The notes beneath the pieces were generated by a model. The model made no database searches and was not told the DNA's origin. It saw only the letters and a list, made by a program, of their open reading frames with translations. Shown here piece by piece: positions 1 through 10,271 of a stretch of DNA of 64,000 nucleotides. The first letter of the stretch is position 1. Every line of letters starts with the position of its first letter. This stretch comes from Mixophyes australis (taxonomy: Eukaryota; Chordata; Amphibia; Anura; Limnodynastidae), in contig JAVHZZ010000010.1 of assembly GCA_036250195.1 (NCBI GenBank), positions 80,707,257-80,771,256 on the forward strand. The letters run 5' to 3'. The position numbers and the translations under genes were made by a program.

Positions 1-137
1 CACTGGCAAATGACGCATTTGCGCCATTCCGTCACGGACTGGGGCCAAAATGACGCCAATTTTGGAGCCCCGCCTCCTTCACGCCCCCCTCCGCCGGCAG
101 GCTCCCGGAAGCCAACTTCAGCAAGTTGGCAAGTATG
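1..137. mobile_element. hAT-type MITE, CATACTT family, copy A (left end outside window)
   Basis: The segment ends in GTTGGCAAGTATG, the terminal inverted repeat of a family with better copies at 9481-9794, 10272-10594 and 63358-63593. It shares their GC-rich internal parts (CAAATGACGCATTTGCGCC-like and AAAATGACGCC motifs). The left terminus and the target duplication cannot be seen because the window starts inside the element. It is non-coding. Confidence 0.7.
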
Positions 138-493
138 CAGTGTACATTTTGTAAACAAGTTAATATCTTGTAATATTTCCCCCCATCTTTTACCCAAAGC
201 TGTTGTTAGTGGCTTAAAATTGACAGCAAATACACATATAAATTTCTGTGCCTGTTTAATATTTTTCCTACTACTTCACCAATGCAGTATAAATACCTTT
301 CTGACCGTGAATCCTGTACTAAGATTACTCCACGAATGTAATTCTGACAGGTCATTTAGTATTTAATTCTCACTGTCTATAGCAATAAGCCAGGTGCTGT
401 GTACCTCTTTCTTGCTTTCACTCCTGTGCAATATGCCAAGACTATTGCAAACGGTATAATCAGGGCAACGACTCAGATCCTTCAGTACAGTCT
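138..493. other. Intergenic, nothing recognised
   Basis: AT-rich unique-looking sequence between a MITE and the first hAT element. I see no gene, RNA or repeat structure in it. Confidence 0.5.
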
Positions 494-904
494 ATTTCTA
501 CTAGAGATGGTCACTGACCCCCGTGTTTTGGTTTTGGATTCGGTTTTGGATCTGGATTACCGTCGTGTTTTGGTTTTGGTTTTGGTTTTGCAAAACCGCC
601 ATTGCGTGTTTTGGTTTTGGTTTTGGTTTTGTTTGGTTTTGTTTTGCTATTTTGTTGGAAAATACATGTTTTTGTGCCTAAAATAACCCAATTTAGTGCT
701 CCAACTGTTTTAGAGATAAGTAATCTAATTGTTGAGGTAATAAATCATCCAAAAAAACTGTTTAATTCTTCGTTGGTAGGCCTTCATTTATTCTACACAC
801 AAAACAGATTGTCTTCCTCTCCATCTATGCATATTGGCAATGCAGCCATCGTCTTTGGATGTATATTACACCCTACACTTATAGTTAAATATGTAAAGAA
901 ATGG

Positions 905-1235
905 AAAAAGACAGTTTGCTTTCTGTCTCTATAGGCCCCCCTCCACTTTTTTAAAAAAACAAAAAATTCAGCCATTATAGACTGTACAATATTAATTGAC
1001 ATGGAGAAAGCCAGTTTGGTTTCTGTCTCTCTAGGCCCCCCTCCACTTGTATAAAATACTAATAAATTCAGCCGTTATATACTGTACAATATAAATTGAA
1101 ATGGACAAAGGCAGTTTGGTATCTGTCTGCATCAGATCCTCTCTCCACTAGGAGTAAAATAGAAAACTATTCAGCCGTTATATAATCTAGAATATAAATA
1201 GAAATTGAGAAAGGCAATTTGGTATCTGTCTGCAT
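905..1235. repeat. Imperfect tandem repeat, about 105-bp unit, 3 copies
   Basis: Three diverged copies of a unit containing CAGTTTGGTATCTGTCTG, TAGGCCCCCCTCCACTT and TTCAGCCGTTATA motifs. The last copy merges into the end of the transposase-like frame at 1171-1518, so that frame's C-terminal residues are encoded by a repeat unit. This parallels element 2, where arrays beyond the transposase contain transposase-like sequence. Confidence 0.6.
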
Positions 1236-1742
1236 CATAATCATCAACATCATCATTAGCGCCCTCGTCGCCTACAGAAATCTCCCCCTCATCCTCTTCT
1301 AATTCCAAAGTGGCATCCTCAATTTGGGTATCACCGGCTACACTCGGGCTATTAAGGCACACATCAGCAGAATGCTCACTGTTATCTTGCAGCTCGGCTT
1401 TGACGCGTAACAGTAGTTGTGCACCAATTGTAGGCTGGGTAACTTTTTGGGATCTGCCACTAATACCCAAAGGGGAAGGCCTCATTCTCTCTTTGCCACT
1501 GCGTGTGTAGAATGGCATGCTTGCAATTTTTTTTTATCGTTACTTAACTTTTGCTCAGTTACACTTCTTTTTCGCTTCAATACAGTCAATTTTTTTGGGG
1601 TTTTTGTTTTTTGCACTAATTTGAAAAAAATCTGTTGTTTGACATCGCCTTGGCCAGATGACGTACTGGGAACACTAACATCAGGACTGGTGACAGAACC
1701 TGGTTGCTCATTCAGATCATATGTGGACTGCTTTGAATCCAT
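1171..1742 (-). pseudogene. Remnant of hAT transposase N-terminal region
   Basis: Two overlapping minus-strand frames (1482-1742 and 1171-1518) are joined by a frame change near 1500. The upstream part is Ser/Thr/Lys-rich, with PSTSSGQG and KLTVLKRKRSV. It then reads MPFYTRSGKERMRPSP, closely matching MPFTTRSGKERLRPWP in the N-terminal segment of the intact hAT element at 42898-43260. An acidic stretch follows (LELEEDEGE). No BED finger or catalytic hAT core is present, so this is a broken, non-functional piece. The homology to element 2 is visible directly; the role of the segment in hAT transposases is not known to me. Confidence 0.65.
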
Positions 1743-1760
1743 TCTGAGCGCAAACCACTG

Positions 1761-2860
1761 GGGAGTGCTAAAAATTATTTAGTAGATACTGCTGACAGAT
1801 ATGACTTTTGACAGCCAGAAATATTAATGCACAATTAGGGAGGACACCCCAAAAACACTGAGGAGTGCTAAAAATTATTGAGTAGATACTGCTGACAGAT
1901 ATGACTTTTGACAGCCAGAAATATTAATGCACAATTAGGGAGGACACCCCAAAAACACTGAGGAGTGCTAAAAATTATTGAGTAGATACTGCTGACAGAT
2001 ATGACTTTTGACAGCCAGAAATATTAATGCACAATTAGGGAGGACACCCCAAAAACACTGAGGAGTGCTAAAAATTATTGAGTAGATACTGCTGACAGAT
2101 ATGACTTTTGACAGCCAGAAATATTAATGCACAATTAGGGAGGACACCCCAAAAACACTGAGGAGTGCTAAAAATTATTGAGTAGATACTGCTGACAGAT
2201 ATGACTTTTGACAGCCAGAAATATTAATGCACAATTAGGGAGGACACCCCAAAAACACTGAGGAGTGCTAAAAATTATTGAGTAGATACTGCTGACAGAT
2301 ATGACTTTTGACAGCCAGAAATATTAATGCACAATTAGGGAGGACACCCCAAAAACACTGAGGAGTGCTAAAAATTATTGAGTAGATACTGCTGACAGAT
2401 ATGACTTTTGACAGCCAGAAATATTAATGCACAATTAGGGAGGACACCCCAAAAACACTGAGGAGTGCTAAAAATTATTGAGTAGATACTGCTGACAGAT
2501 ATGACTTTTGACAGCCAGAAATATTAATGCACAATTAGGGAGGACACCCCAAAAACACTGAGGAGTGCTAAAAATTATTGAGTAGATACTGCTGACAGAT
2601 ATGACTTTTGACAGCCAGAAATATTAATGCACAATTAGGGAGGACACCCCAAAAACACTGAGGAGTGCTAAAAATTATTGAGTAGATACTGCTGACAGAT
2701 ATGACTTTTGACAGCCAGAAATATTAATGCACAATTAGGGAGGACACCCCAAAAACACTGAGGAGTGCTAAAAATTATTGAGTAGATACTGCTGACAGAT
2801 ATGACTTTTGACAGCCAGAAATATTAATGCACAATTATGGGGGACACCCCAAAAGCGCTG
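1761..2860. repeat. Perfect 100-bp tandem array, 11 copies
   Basis: The unit begins AGGAGTGCTAAAAATTATTG and contains GACAGATATGACTTTTGACA and AATGCACAATTAGGGAGG. The internal copies are identical with a period of exactly 100 bp. Only the first (ACTGGGGAGTGC, ATTTAG) and the last (ATTATGGGGGACACC) differ. It lies upstream (minus sense) of the transposase remnant inside hAT element 1. Confidence 0.95.
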
Positions 2861-3225
2861 GGGAGTGCCAAATTTGAAGAAAAAATAATAAACCTCTATC
2901 CTCCTCTCTGCACTAGCGATTTTGGTTAGAGCAATTGCAAGAACAATATTGTATTCTCTGTCCCTGCTCTAATTAGCCTATGACTACACCCTGCTCTCTC
3001 CCTCTGTCAAATGGCGATGGATTGCTGTGGAGGCGTGTATTTATAAAGTTGAAGTATCGCGAGAACCGAGTCCCGAGATCCGACAACGTCACAATGACGT
3101 TCGGCCTCGATTTGGATTCGGAATGGGCGGGAGAGTACCGAGCTGCTCAGCTCGGTACTCGGATACCCAAAGTTCGGGTGGGTTCGGTTCTCGGAGAACC
3201 GGACCCGCCCATCTCTAATTTCTAC

Positions 3226-3611
3226 CCACTTAAAATCACGTCTCACATATATGACTAGAGTTCATGAGGAGAGAAAAACATAACAATTCCCTGACTCTGA
3301 GTTTTTGTCTGTCTTGTCAGTGACAACCAAATATCACCAGAGAGTCAGGAGCCCCCCAGGGCAGACTGCAGATACCAGCCACGGAACGCCAAAGAAGTCC
3401 CCACTGCTAGATTCATCAAGATTGCCCCGTACTCCAAATTCAACACAATCACATACACAGAGTCACAATCAATGTCTAGTGACAATTACAGCACAGGGAA
3501 ACAGAAACCTGATCACTGAGACTTACTACAATATTTGATATTTCCTTGAGGACTGACTGGCTATCAGACACAGGAAGACAAAAAATGCATAGAGGAGATC
3601 GTTCTACTTAC
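3226..3611. other. Intergenic, nothing recognised
   Basis: Mixed-composition sequence directly outside the right target duplication of hAT element 1. I see no feature I can support, although it may be the intron following the candidate exon at 3612-3777. Confidence 0.4.
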
Positions 3612-3777
3612 CGCCGTCTTTTGTACTTCTGTCGCCCGGCCTCGAACAGAGCCATTGTCAGTGTCCCTTGGAAAGTCTGGACATCTCGGTACGGACCTCC
3701 ATTGATGATAGCGATATTTCTTAAGTAGTCAATTATCGGATAAGATATAGATATCATTTCGGCCGGAGAGACAATAA
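3612..3777 (-). CDS. Candidate internal exon of an unidentified protein-coding gene
   Basis: On the minus strand a 166-bp segment is open throughout and ends at a consensus donor (GGCG|GTAAGTAG). It begins after an acceptor-like CCCACCCGTGTAG. The frame reads approximately IVSPAEMISISYPIIDYLRN, later GGPYRDVQTFQGTLTMALF, ending EAGRQKYKRR, with phase 2 at the 3' border. Its codon use and amino-acid mix look protein-like and unlike the surrounding AT-rich repeats. I do not recognise the family. It lies 3' of IFITM gene A on the same strand, so it could belong to a neighbouring gene or to an old mobile element. No other exon was found in the window. Confidence 0.4.
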
Positions 3778-3839
3778 CTACACGGGTGGGGTGTAGTATA
3801 TTCTCTGAATTTATAAAGGCAAAATCATCAGCAATTTAT

Positions 3840-4222
3840 AATGTTTAAGTAACGTAGACATTTTAGCGCTGCGCAAGTGTGAATAACAAAATGCAGCATC
3901 AACAAATATTACATAAAGAAAGATATAGATGTCCTGGGAAACTGGACATAACTGTTACAAATCATAGTTGCAGTTCTTGCATGTCCTTGAAACTTGTTAA
4001 TAAAACTAAGCCTATTGTGACTTGCAAAGCTGTAGGCCTGAACACTATTTTTCTGAAAAAAACAAAGTTAACTCTTTCAGAAGCAACGACTAAAATTATT
4101 TTTTTATGTACAGTAGAGTAGACATTAATATCGTAATAACTATTTTATGGAGAAAAAGAGCAAATTTTTTTAATGTTTTGTCATTAATTACTTTATTAAC
4201 AGGTGACATTAAAGGAATATGT
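3840..4222. other. Duplicated 3'-flank block of the IFITM unit (copy A, first part)
   Basis: Sequence around 4105-4215 (ACAGTAGAGTAGACATTAAT, TTTTAATGTTTTGTCATTAA, TTATTAACAGGTGA) matches 54605-54695 plus 55014-55030 downstream of IFITM gene B. Copy A is then interrupted by a LINE and copy B by a MITE, so both insertions post-date the duplication. No gene is seen here. Confidence 0.55.
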
Positions 4223-5046
4223 TATTGTTTTCTATGCACATTAATTCATGCACTCATCATCTCCCGCATCGACTATTGCAATTCCCTCATTACTAGTCTT
4301 CCCAAAGTCAGACTTGAACCCCTACAATCTATTTTGCATGCAGCGGCTAGATTGATTTTCCTTACTAAACGTTTTTCCTCTGCTGAGCCACTCTGTCAGT
4401 CTCTACATTGGCTGCCTGTATTTCAACGAATCCAATATAAAATTCTTCTACTAACATACAAGGCCATCCACAAAATTGCACCGACATACATTTCCTCACT
4501 GGTCTCAAAATATCTCCCCACTCGACACCTCCGCTCTGCACAAGATCTACGTCTCTCTTCCACTCTCATCACATCCTCCCATTCTCCGTTACAAGATTTT
4601 TTCCGGGCTGCACCCATGTTGTGGCATTCCCTCCCACGTACAGTAAGACTTTCCTCTAATCTTCAAACCTTCAAGCGTTTACTGAAAACCCACCTCTTCA
4701 GACAAGGTTATGATATTCGCCAGCCACCATCTTATTTTCCCTAGATTACCCTATTACCATCCTCTACACAGCTAACGCAAGACAACAACCCTCTGACCAA
4801 CACTGCAACACACACAGCCCACTCAGTACTTTTACCTTTGCGTTCTAGCTGGTCCATTGTGCAATATGATGTAGCACATGCCCTTGTGTTTCTAACTCCC
4901 ATTGTCCTATAGATTGTAAGCTTGCGCGCAGGGTTCTCTTACCTGTCTGTATGTATTACCCAGTATTGTTTTATCAATGCTTGTTCCCAATTGTAAAGCG
5001 CTACGGAATTTGCTGGCGCTATATAAATAAATGTTGATGATGATTC
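4223..5046 (+). pseudogene. 5'-truncated CR1/L2-type LINE, end of ORF2 plus 3' UTR
   Basis: The frame to 4743 contains ISRIDYCNSLITSLP, then LQSILHAAARLIF, PLCQSLHWLPVFQRIQYKIL and YLPTRHLRSAQDLRL. This is the typical C-terminal region after the reverse transcriptase of Jockey/CR1/L2-group LINEs. A 3' UTR follows with TTGTAAGCTTGCGCGCAGGG and the end CGCTATATAAATAAATGTTG then (ATG)n, characteristic of L2-like tails. The endonuclease and RT catalytic domains are absent, so it is a dead 5'-truncated insertion. The SINE at 7485-7833 shares its 3' tail. The open frame shows no internal stop, so it may be fairly young. Confidence 0.8.
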
Positions 5047-5219
5047 TTTTGGGATTTGATATTCAACATATGTATTGGACCTGTCCTGCAGTGTCTTGTC
5101 TTAAGAGCAGACCTAGACCCGTATTCATCAGCAGACGTATTCTTCAGATCCACTCCTTGCTGAATACGGATGTGTGTATCCCAATGTACATGCATTTTAT
5201 TAAAAAAAAAGTGTACATT

Positions 5220-5526
5220 GGGCCTGATTCATTAAGGAAAGCAAAAAAAAAAAAAGAGTATCTTTGCAAAACCATGTTGAATTGGAGGAGGTAAATTTAA
5301 AATGCGATGGCAGATTTATAGTTGGGCTAGAACATGTCCTAGATCAACTTTAGATTCCAGTGTACAAATAAAGCTATAAAGTATTTGTGTGCCACATGAT
5401 AAAACAGCCAGTATTAACCTTATGGAAAAATAATAAACTAATTTGCACCCCTTGCATTCTAACATGGTCTTTTTCAGGAAAAGACTTGCTTATCTTTTTG
5501 CTTTACTTTCCTTAATGAATCAAGTC
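5220..5526. mobile_element. Inverted-repeat MITE, GGGCCTGATTCATTAAGG family
   Basis: The element begins GGGCCTGATTCATTAAGGAA and ends TTCCTTAATGAATCAAGTCC, with an internal half typical of the family (ATTTGCACCCCTTGCATT). Related copies are at 30865-31046 (half), 52478-52776, 54696-55010 and 56262-56595. Non-coding. The Harbinger-like assignment rests on the 3-bp TTG duplication of the 56262 copy. Confidence 0.7.
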
Positions 5527-6059
5527 CATTATATGCATTTTGCATTCCTTGATGAGGCCCAGAGTGTAAGTTTCCCAGCAGCTCTTGTAAATTAAGTCCA
5601 CAATACATAGGGTCTCAGTAAATTCTCAGAAACCTTATTACATTAATCTTTGTGTTGCATCTGTTTGCTTGATTTGCCCCAAAACAGAATACATTTTTTG
5701 TTTTAAACTGAATGCTATTAATTAGTCCTTTTTTTTTTTTTTAAACTCATCACTCTCAAGGAGCAATGAAAAGTTGTTGTGACTGAGTGATGTGCATTCC
5801 ACTCCCCGGCCTACTATGGTTCTTAGTATCCAATACAATATTTAAGAGAGGTGCTTGATAGCGCTTTTTTATTCACTCTTCATCTCTGCTTGTGTGCATG
5901 TACTTTGTTTATTTACCCGTTAGATAATAGTATATTTTACAGTGTGGCCAATCATATCAAGGGAATTTTCACAGAGCTCAACAAATGCTGATTAGGTGTG
6001 CGGTCAACTCATGTTATGTTAAAGGACAGGACTGCATCTGATGTAAGGAGGGGAATGGA
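5527..6059. other. IFITM gene A 3' flank, nothing recognised
   Basis: AT-rich sequence without an identifiable gene or repeat boundary. It lies downstream (minus sense) of IFITM gene A. Confidence 0.4.
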
Positions 6060-6229
6060 GGCTAGATTTACTAAGCTGCGGGTTTGACGAAGCGGGGATG
6101 TTGCCTATAGCAACCAATCAGATTCTAGCTTTCATTTAGTACTTTTTACAAAATGACAGCTAGAATCTGATTGGTTGCTATAGGCAATATCCCCACTTTT
6201 TCAAACCCGCAGCTTAGTAAATCTAGCCC
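6060..6229. mobile_element. Short palindromic MITE (GCTAGATTTACTAAGCTGCG family)
   Basis: Near-perfect inverted repeat: GGCTAGATTTACTAAGCTGC at the left and GCAGCTTAGTAAATCTAGCC at the right. Inner arms carry TTGCCTATAGCAACCAATCA and its complement. Diverged relatives are at 10897-11060 and 26855-27028. RNA from it would fold into a single long hairpin. No coding capacity. Confidence 0.8.
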
Positions 6230-6409
6230 TAGAAGTCAGAACAAAATAGTGGAATAAGTCACCAATAGGACAGAGTGTTGATGTGAGGCACCTGCCCCAT
6301 TAATTCTAGTAGATTTTGGGTGTCAAACGCACCTTAGTATGAAACAAAGCTCATAGATTTAGGTTTTTGAGGCATTGAATGTACACAATTGAGCAACTGT
6401 CATTACCCT

Positions 6410-7247
6410 TTGTTTCATGCTGGACACAGAACAAACAAGCAGCTATGGGTAGGACAATTATGATTACAAGCAGAACCCCTCATCTTATTTTGGTTCCCCC
6501 AAAGCTGGTGCCATAATAATTAATGTATATTGTTATAGAATAGCATACATTTACTGAAGACTTGCTATGGAACAAAATGAAACACAAACAAGTTTACATT
6601 TTTTATTTGTGAGAATAGTCATGTTATACAATAACACAATAATCACATGAAGGAAACAATGTTTCAACAGGTGGCCATTTATAGAAAGTCCAGTTAGATA
6701 GAAATTACATAAACACTCTTGCAAAGGATAAAAAATGTGCTTTACGTAATCAAATATTGCTGCTACCTGGGTATCAGCTGAGTGGCACCAATTAGCTTTC
6801 CATGTCAGGTGAATACAGTAAGTGACCCTAATGTGCCGATACAAAATAGTCTTGTCTACATTGAACAACTTATAATTAAGAAGCAGAAATCTCTCTGAAG
6901 TGGCATTACAAGTGATACATTGTAATCATCCTATACAAGTCAACTTTTACTAAAGTTGTTATAGATATATAATCTATTGATTTTGAAAACCTCAACATTT
7001 TTCAAAAAAACTTACAATCACCTTAGGCTTAAAGCATTTTATATGACCGATATAAATCTCTAAATAATTATACTGATTAAGCGTAACATGCTAAAAGGTT
7101 TTTTTTAAATACAATTGTCGTTTTTTCTGAACATATATTAAAAGGCGAGTGAAAGCGTCCTGCCTCAAGACAACACATTCGGATTGAGCCAAAATGAAAA
7201 ATAGAAGAGGTTGAAGACACAGGTACCCACTTCCTCCTGGAAGTCAT
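6410..7247 (-). other. 3' UTR/flank of IFITM gene A, duplicated at gene B
   Basis: The stretch around 6600-6660 (GAGAATAGTCATGTTATACA, AATAATCACATGAAGG) and 7140-7200 matches sequence at about 54065-54105 and 55565-55610 beside gene B. It lies immediately 3' of the stop codon at 7248-7250. A definite polyadenylation site was not assigned. Confidence 0.5.
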
Positions 7248-7445
7248 TCACTTTCCAAAACCATTGTCTTGGTTCATGCCTTCCTGGACCATTTCGACCA
7301 CAGCTACCACTCTGACAATGACGATAATGATTGTGATAACCACAGTGAGGATGGAGAGCGTAGTGGCAGCAATGTTTAGAGAACGGGCTGTGGAACCATA
7401 GCTGGTTGCGCCACTCTTATCTCCCAGGAGTTTTCTATCCCTGGA
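7248..7445 (-). CDS. ifitm: IFITM-like gene A, exon 2 (C-terminal 65 codons)
   Basis: This exon completes the protein started at 12621-12863. A CCCACAG acceptor on the minus strand precedes TCCAGGGATAGAAAACTC, encoding SRDRKLLGDKSG. The exon 1/exon 2 join gives the K-SRDRK sequence that is a hallmark of the CD225 loop. SYGSTARSLNIA follows, the counterpart of the conserved AYASTAKCLN region, with Ser in place of the usual third cysteine. A strongly hydrophobic transmembrane segment follows (about residues 108-131, VVITIIIVIVRVVAVV) and then a short tail (QEGMNQDNGFGK) ending in TGA at 7248-7250. The total protein is 146 aa. The split phase and length agree with exon 2 of gene B at 55742-55930. 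Confidence 0.9.
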   Translation of the reverse strand, partial: SRDRKLLGDKSGATSYGSTARSLNIAATTLSILTVVITIIIVIVRVVAVVEMVQEGMNQDNGFGK

Positions 7446-7484
7446 CTGTGGGAGAGAACAATGAATAATAAGTAAACTGAATTA

Positions 7485-7833
7485 ATCATCATCATCACCA
7501 TTTATTTATATAGCACCACTGATTCTGCAGCGCTGTACAGAGAACTCATTCACATCAGTCCCTGCTCCATTGGAGCTTACAGTCCAAATTCCCTAATGTA
7601 CATACACATACAGACAGAGAAAGACAGACTAGGGTCAATTTTGATAGCAGCCAATTAACCTCTTAGTATGTTTTTTGGAGTGTGGGAGGAAACCAGAGCA
7701 CCCGGAGGAAACCCACGCAAACACAGGGAGAACATACAAACTCCACACAGATAAGGTCATGGATGGGAATTGAACTCATGACCCCAGCGCTGTGAGGCAG
7801 GAGTGCTAACCAATAAGCCACCGTGCTGCCCAT
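7485..7833 (-). mobile_element. tRNA-derived SINE with CR1/L2 LINE tail
   Basis: Read on the minus strand it starts GGGCAGCACGGTGGCTTATT and contains an A-box-like TGGCTTATTGG (7810-7820) and a B-box-like GAGTTCAATTCCC (7765-7777), an internal RNA polymerase III promoter layout. It ends with GCGCTGCAGAATC, then TATATAAATAAATGGTGATG and a (GAT)n tail. This matches the 3' end of the LINE at 4223-5046. That is the expected structure of a SINE mobilised by a CR1/L2 LINE. It sits in the intron of IFITM gene A, 39 bp from the exon 2 acceptor. A diverged copy is at 51751-52030. Confidence 0.7.
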
Positions 7834-8332
7834 AAGTCATGTCATCATTCACATATAATACTAAAGAATCCTGCTCTGTTCAGACCTGAAATAAACAGTA
7901 AAATAGGTACTTTTATCTATTTTGACTATGTGTTTATGTTTATATATAAGCAACACGTTGTGACTCAACCTTACTTATTTACGTAAAACAATTTCACTAT
8001 ATAATAAACAAAAAGTGTGTTGCAGTCTTATTGGAACTGATATGGATAATCAATTCACACAAAGGGAAGTTGAATTAAAGCGGATTATAAAATAAAGTTA
8101 GGATGCTTAAGAGTTGAGAGCTACGTGCATAAATATATGTTGACAAATTAAGCTGTTTTAGTGTTATAGACATGTTGCTTAAGGTATGGAGAAACATGTC
8201 TAAAAAGTATTGCAGTAAAGTATCTAAAGGAAATGTGCCCTCCATTATACATATAAAGGGAATAGGGCAGCTGTGGTACAGTAAGTTAGCGCCTGATAAG
8301 ATGTGGCAAGATTTATTTGGATTAATGCCTAT
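7834..8332. other. IFITM gene A intron, nothing recognised
   Basis: AT-rich intronic sequence with no repeat boundaries or coding signal that I can support. Confidence 0.4.
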
Positions 8333-8892
8333 GGGGCATATTTAATAAAGCACGATAGTGCTTTTTACGGGTCATTAAGGTGTCCTCCTGTCCTCCGCAA
8401 ATTTATTAAGGGTGCATCGCAGCAGATATCATGGATATCTGCTGCTTTGCATTCCTCTTCGTTTTTGGGAGCAGTCACCATTCAACAGAATGGTGACTGC
8501 TCCTGGCCGCAATCTAACAAGTCCCGAAAAAAACATTTTTTTCGGGAACTTGTCATGTTAATGTACGCCAGCTGAAGCTGGCGTACATCATCGGAATTGA
8601 AGAAATCTAATGCTGTCAGCTCTGCTCCGAAGACAGAGAGGTGATCTGTGTGCGCATGTCCAGTTCTTGGAACTGGACATGCGCAATTGAAGAGTTTAGA
8701 GAAGACCCGGAGACAGCGCTTCCGAAGAGGGGGGTAAGTATGATTTTTTTTTATCACTGAAACAGCAGTTTTTCGGAACTGCTGTTTCTGTGCAGGGCTG
8801 TACATAAATGTGAAAAATAGTTCAATCCTTATCATTGCAATAAGGATTGAAAACTACTTTTCACTTTATGTGAATATTGATAAATGTGCCCC
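8333..8892. mobile_element. Harbinger-like MITE, GGGGCATATTTAATAAA family, copy 1
   Basis: The 560-bp element has ends GGGGCATATTTAATAAAGCA and TGATAAATGTGCCCC and is flanked by TAT on both sides (8330-8332, 8893-8895). A 3-bp target duplication fits PIF/Harbinger insertion. It contains strong internal palindromes, such as GCGCATGTCCAGTTC with its complement and AGCAGATATC/GATATCTGCT. A second copy in opposite orientation is at 13570-14211 and a truncated copy at 19063-19314. The apparent frames inside are artefacts of these palindromes. Confidence 0.75.
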
Positions 8893-9480
8893 TATATCTG
8901 GGGGGCGAGGGGAAGATATTGATAGTTCCTGAGATGTGGAGTGATATTATTGGTCTAAAGTATTTTATGATGCTTTTTATCTACATATTAGTTTGTGGTT
9001 TTAAGAAATTAAAGCCTTGCAAAGGTACTGTGAAATTACCACTATTCTATTTGAATTGAATGGTCTGTATTGCGCATACATAAACATTCTGAAGAGACTT
9101 CGTTTTTGGATTAATTCTACAAAAGTCCATATCAGGAATGAGATTTGTTTTCTCCATCCCCCATTCTCTATGCAGAAAAGTTGAACAGTGTGGAGAATAG
9201 CAGAAATACAGTGAGAGTGGGCAGAAGGAGGGGGAAGAGCTAGGTATGCAGACACAGGAAGAATGTCCTGCCTTCTTTTACTAAAAAAAAATGAATACAA
9301 CACACTTTGCCCTAATTGTTTTTGCTGCATCATGCTGTTCAATAAAGTGTGTTACAGACACCAATATTTCTGTAATCAAAATAAAAGGCTCAGCAAACTA
9401 GTGTAGCATGAGCTTATGTGTTTTTAGAGAATGAGTAAAGCACAAACCTAATGGCTTTAAGCCCAATATTCTCTCTTACC
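8893..9480. other. IFITM gene A intron, partly shared with gene B intron
   Basis: Sequence around 9165-9245 (GCAGAAAAGTTGAACAGTGT, GTGAGAGTGGGCAGAAGG) resembles 56650-56720 in the gene B intron, which supports duplication of the whole transcription unit. Otherwise nothing is recognised. Confidence 0.45.
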
Positions 9481-9794
9481 CATACTTACCAACTTTACAA
9501 TGTTGGTATCCGGGAGCCTGCGGGGGAGGTGGGCGTCATGAGGGGCGGGCCTCCAAAATCTGTGTCATTTTGGACCCGCCCCCATGACGTCATGACGCAA
9601 AATGCGTCATTTGACAGCGGGGGGCGGGGCCAAACGCCGCGATTCACCAGGAATCGCGGCGTTTGTGACCTAATTCTGCCCACTTCACTAGGAAGTGGGC
9701 AGATCCGGGATTTTGCCACACTCGCCCGGGAGTCCGGGAGACTCTCTCAAAATGCGGGAGTCTCCCGGACATACCGGGAGAGTTGGCAAGTATG
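9481..9794. mobile_element. hAT-type MITE, CATACTT family, copy B
   Basis: The 314-bp element has termini CATACTTACCAACT and AGTTGGCAAGTATG and is flanked by the exact 8-bp duplication CTCTTACC (9473-9480 and 9795-9802). The interior is GC-rich with nested palindromes (AACGCCGCGATTC and complement; CTGCCCACTTC and complement; GGGAGTCTCCC). An 8-bp duplication places it with hAT-type transposition. It is non-autonomous and non-coding. Confidence 0.88.
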
Positions 9795-9802
9795 CTCTTA
9801 CC

Positions 9803-10263
9803 TTAAACATTGGAGAGAGCTATATCCTAAGGGGCTCACTTAGAAGTCTACACATTTGCGCTATGAATGTCTATCTACATGCATACGTTGATTTGGACAC
9901 ATCAAGATACTACTGTGTTTAGCTGGATGTATTTGCACTAGTCGTCCAGCAGACAGAAACAAGTGTTTATACATACACCTAGCGATAGTATAGAGATGTG
10001 GCTTGCAAGTGAAGGGGTACAGGCCGGTATGACATACCATTAATAGTTTGATGGAACACCGTACCACTTCATTTATCGTAGGCCAATGGCCCTCATAATG
10101 TAATGGGGGCCGCTTGGGAACAGGGGTGTGCCGACTCAGTCCCAAATCCAATGATTTGGTCCAGCATCTTCTAGGCTGGGCCAAGCGCTGACTGTGGCCT
10201 TAGACAGGCAGCGTGGCTGTATAGATACATATGTTCCCATCCAAACATCTACATGCCTACCTA
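9803..10263. other. IFITM gene A intron, nothing recognised
   Basis: Intronic stretch between two MITE copies. No gene or repeat structure could be supported. Confidence 0.4.
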
Positions 10264-10271
10264 CCCTGTGC

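Larger units (their letters stand above)
502..3217 (-). mobile_element. Non-autonomous hAT transposon 1 (deleted relative of the element at 36358-51449)
   Basis: The element starts TAGAGATGG and ends CCATCTCTA, an inverted terminal match. It is flanked by the exact 8-bp duplication ATTTCTAC at 494-501 and 3218-3225, the hallmark of hAT insertion. Both ends are rich in short repeated motifs: GGTTTTGG runs at about 525-640 on the left, and CTCGGTACTCGG and TTCGG motifs at about 3060-3210 on the right. Inside are a remnant of a transposase N-terminus (1171-1742), imperfect repeats (905-1235) and a 100-bp tandem array. Most of the transposase is missing, so movement would need a transposase in trans. 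The terminal TAGRGATG resembles the Ac/Tam3-type hAT ends. Confidence 0.88.

Noticed and set aside
4106..4222. Upstream extension of the LINE frame (MYSRVDIN...)
   Set aside because: This part matches the duplicated IFITM flank at 54.6 kb, so it is host sequence fused by chance to the truncated LINE.
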